Assembly (NCBI GenBank): GCA_043789035.1
Contig: JAYWIG010000327.1
Location: 1 to 6,530, forward strand
Source of the DNA: JAYWIG01 sp043789035
Lineage (GTDB): Bacteria > Pseudomonadota > Gammaproteobacteria > Burkholderiales > Burkholderiaceae_E
Length of the DNA: 6,530 bases
Direction of reading: 5' to 3'
Positions within the stretch are counted from its first letter, which is position 1. Each line of letters begins with the position of its first letter. Positions 5,628-6,530 of the stretch are shown piece by piece. The translations under genes and the position numbers were made by a program. The notes below the pieces were generated by a model. It did no database searches, was not told the origin of the DNA, and saw nothing but the letters and a program-made list of their open reading frames with translations.

Positions 5628-6530
5628 TTAATGTCGTTTGTATCTTTTTTCGACGAACGGTAGCGCGGTTTTGACAACTGCAGGTCGCTTATCTCGAACA
5701 ACTGCATTGAGTGATGAGTTACCGCTGATTGCATCAACAGCGATGTACGCCAACATGATAGGTTTACCGAGGCTTGGCGAAACTGTACCGCTGGTAACTT
5801 CGCCAACAATCAAGCCTGATTGACTTTCTATAGCGCAATGCGCACGAATGGGAATTGCTTCATCTGACTGCAAACCGACGAGTTTGCGGACTACCGGTTT
5901 TTCACCCGACCATGTAGCATCAAGGACTTCCGCACCTGGGTAGCCCGCAGCCTTTTTGCCCCCTTTACGGCGACTCTTAGGAATTGCAAAAGCTAAACTA
6001 GCTTCAATCGGTGTAGTTGTAGGGGAAATATCGTTGCCGTGTAGAGGTAAACCAGCCTCAAGGCGCAGCGTGTCCCTTGCGCCTAAGCCAATAGGCTTTA
6101 CTCGTACGTCGTTAAGCAAATATTGAGCAACTTGGGGTGCGTGCGAGAGAGGAATAGAAATTTCATAGCCATCTTCCCCCGTGTAGCCAGAGCGCGAAGT
6201 AAAACAGGCAGCACCTAATAAGTTCAAGGTGACCGTTTGCATAAATGTAAGCCCGGCAGCCTTCTCATCAAGTTGGCAAAGCACACTTTCAGCGTCAGGC
6301 CCTTGCAGCGCAAGCAACGCAGCGTCTACCCATACAAAGTTGAGAGCCGGCGCTAAGTGTTGAAGCAGCGTCAAGTCATGATCTCCATTGCCGGCATTCA
6401 CCACCATTCGTACATGATTGCCACAGTTAGTCAGCATCAAATCATCTTCAATGCCGCCATTTTCGTTAAGCAAATACGAATACTTTTGCAAACCAATCGG
6501 CCAGTCGTCAAAGTCGATAGGGAGTGCGGC
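5628..6530 (-). CDS. gcvT: Aminomethyltransferase, T protein of the glycine cleavage system, 5'-truncated
   Basis: GcvT takes the aminomethyl group from lipoyl-GcvH, transfers the methylene to tetrahydrofolate and releases ammonia. The window holds 300 in-frame codons plus the stop; the N-terminal portion, roughly 65-75 residues judging by the family's usual 360-375, lies beyond the right edge. Visible motifs: IGLQKYSYLLNENGGIEDDL (visible residues 12-31, containing the Asp pair that includes the family's catalytic Asp), VVNAGNGDHDL, SRSGYTGEDGYEI, GLGARDTLRLEAGL and TTTPIEASLAFAI, with the GEVTSGTVSPSLG segment near the C-terminus. The basic loop SRRKGGKKAAGYPGA is typical of the proteobacterial long form. 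Reading continues in frame to the window edge, so the TTG at 6491 is not the start. It is unrelated in function to the signalling genes downstream and separated from them by 159 bp. Confidence 0.97.
   Translation of the reverse strand, partial: AALPIDFDDWPIGLQKYSYLLNENGGIEDDLMLTNCGNHVRMVVNAGNGDHDLTLLQHLAPALNFVWVDAALLALQGPDAESVLCQLDEKAAGLTFMQTVTLNLLGAACFTSRSGYTGEDGYEISIPLSHAPQVAQYLLNDVRVKPIGLGARDTLRLEAGLPLHGNDISPTTTPIEASLAFAIPKSRRKGGKKAAGYPGAEVLDATWSGEKPVVRKLVGLQSDEAIPIRAHCAIESQSGLIVGEVTSGTVSPSLGKPIMLAYIAVDAISGNSSLNAVVRDKRPAVVKTALPFVEKRYKRH

Noticed and set aside
5621..5809. Minus-strand 62-codon frame at the end of gcvT
   Set aside because: Out of frame within the well-conserved T-protein C-terminus.

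Overview
The window reads as chromosomal DNA of a Gram-negative proteobacterium, most likely a betaproteobacterium or a close gammaproteobacterial relative. The evidence is a classical type IVa prepilin (G|FTLIELMIVVAIIGIL, then DYTVRARVTEGL), a sigma-54 type promoter in front of it, and a proteobacterial-type glycine-cleavage T protein. The taxonomic call is inference from protein style only. All seven recognisable genes lie on the minus strand, so transcription runs from the right edge to the left edge, and gene content is dense.

Right to left: (1) a 5'-truncated gcvT (6530-5628), a metabolic gene unrelated to the rest. (2) A 159-bp gap (5469-5627) holding two competing hairpins just behind gcvT and a weak candidate sigma-70 promoter. 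(3) A tightly packed five-gene run: PP2C-type protein phosphatase (5468-4530), FHA phosphopeptide-binding protein (4529-3906, abutting the phosphatase stop), CHASE2-sensor class III adenylate cyclase (3876-1840), metallo-beta-lactamase-fold class II cyclic-nucleotide phosphodiesterase (1850-1038, overlapping the cyclase by 11 bp) and an atypical pilin (1023-466). (4) A 119-bp gap with a good -24/-12 sigma-54 promoter. (5) The major-type pilin gene pilA (346 to beyond position 1), starting with GTG and cut by the left edge.

The most interesting feature is the five-gene run. It joins a phospho-Ser/Thr module (a phosphatase that removes phosphate and an FHA reader, with no kinase in the window) to a cAMP module (a membrane cyclase with a periplasmic sensor, overlapped by the enzyme expected to destroy its product), and it ends in a pilin gene directly upstream of pilA. 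A reasonable hypothesis is a local circuit that tunes cAMP and type IV pili in response to an envelope signal. The parts are known families; their functional linkage is inferred from gene order only. The terminal pilin is itself odd: its leader before the prepilin peptidase site is 33 residues long, begins with a Ser/Thr-rich 9-bp tandem repeat, and has no alternative start that would shorten it.

No RNA genes, insertion sequences, CRISPR arrays, integration sites or origins were seen.
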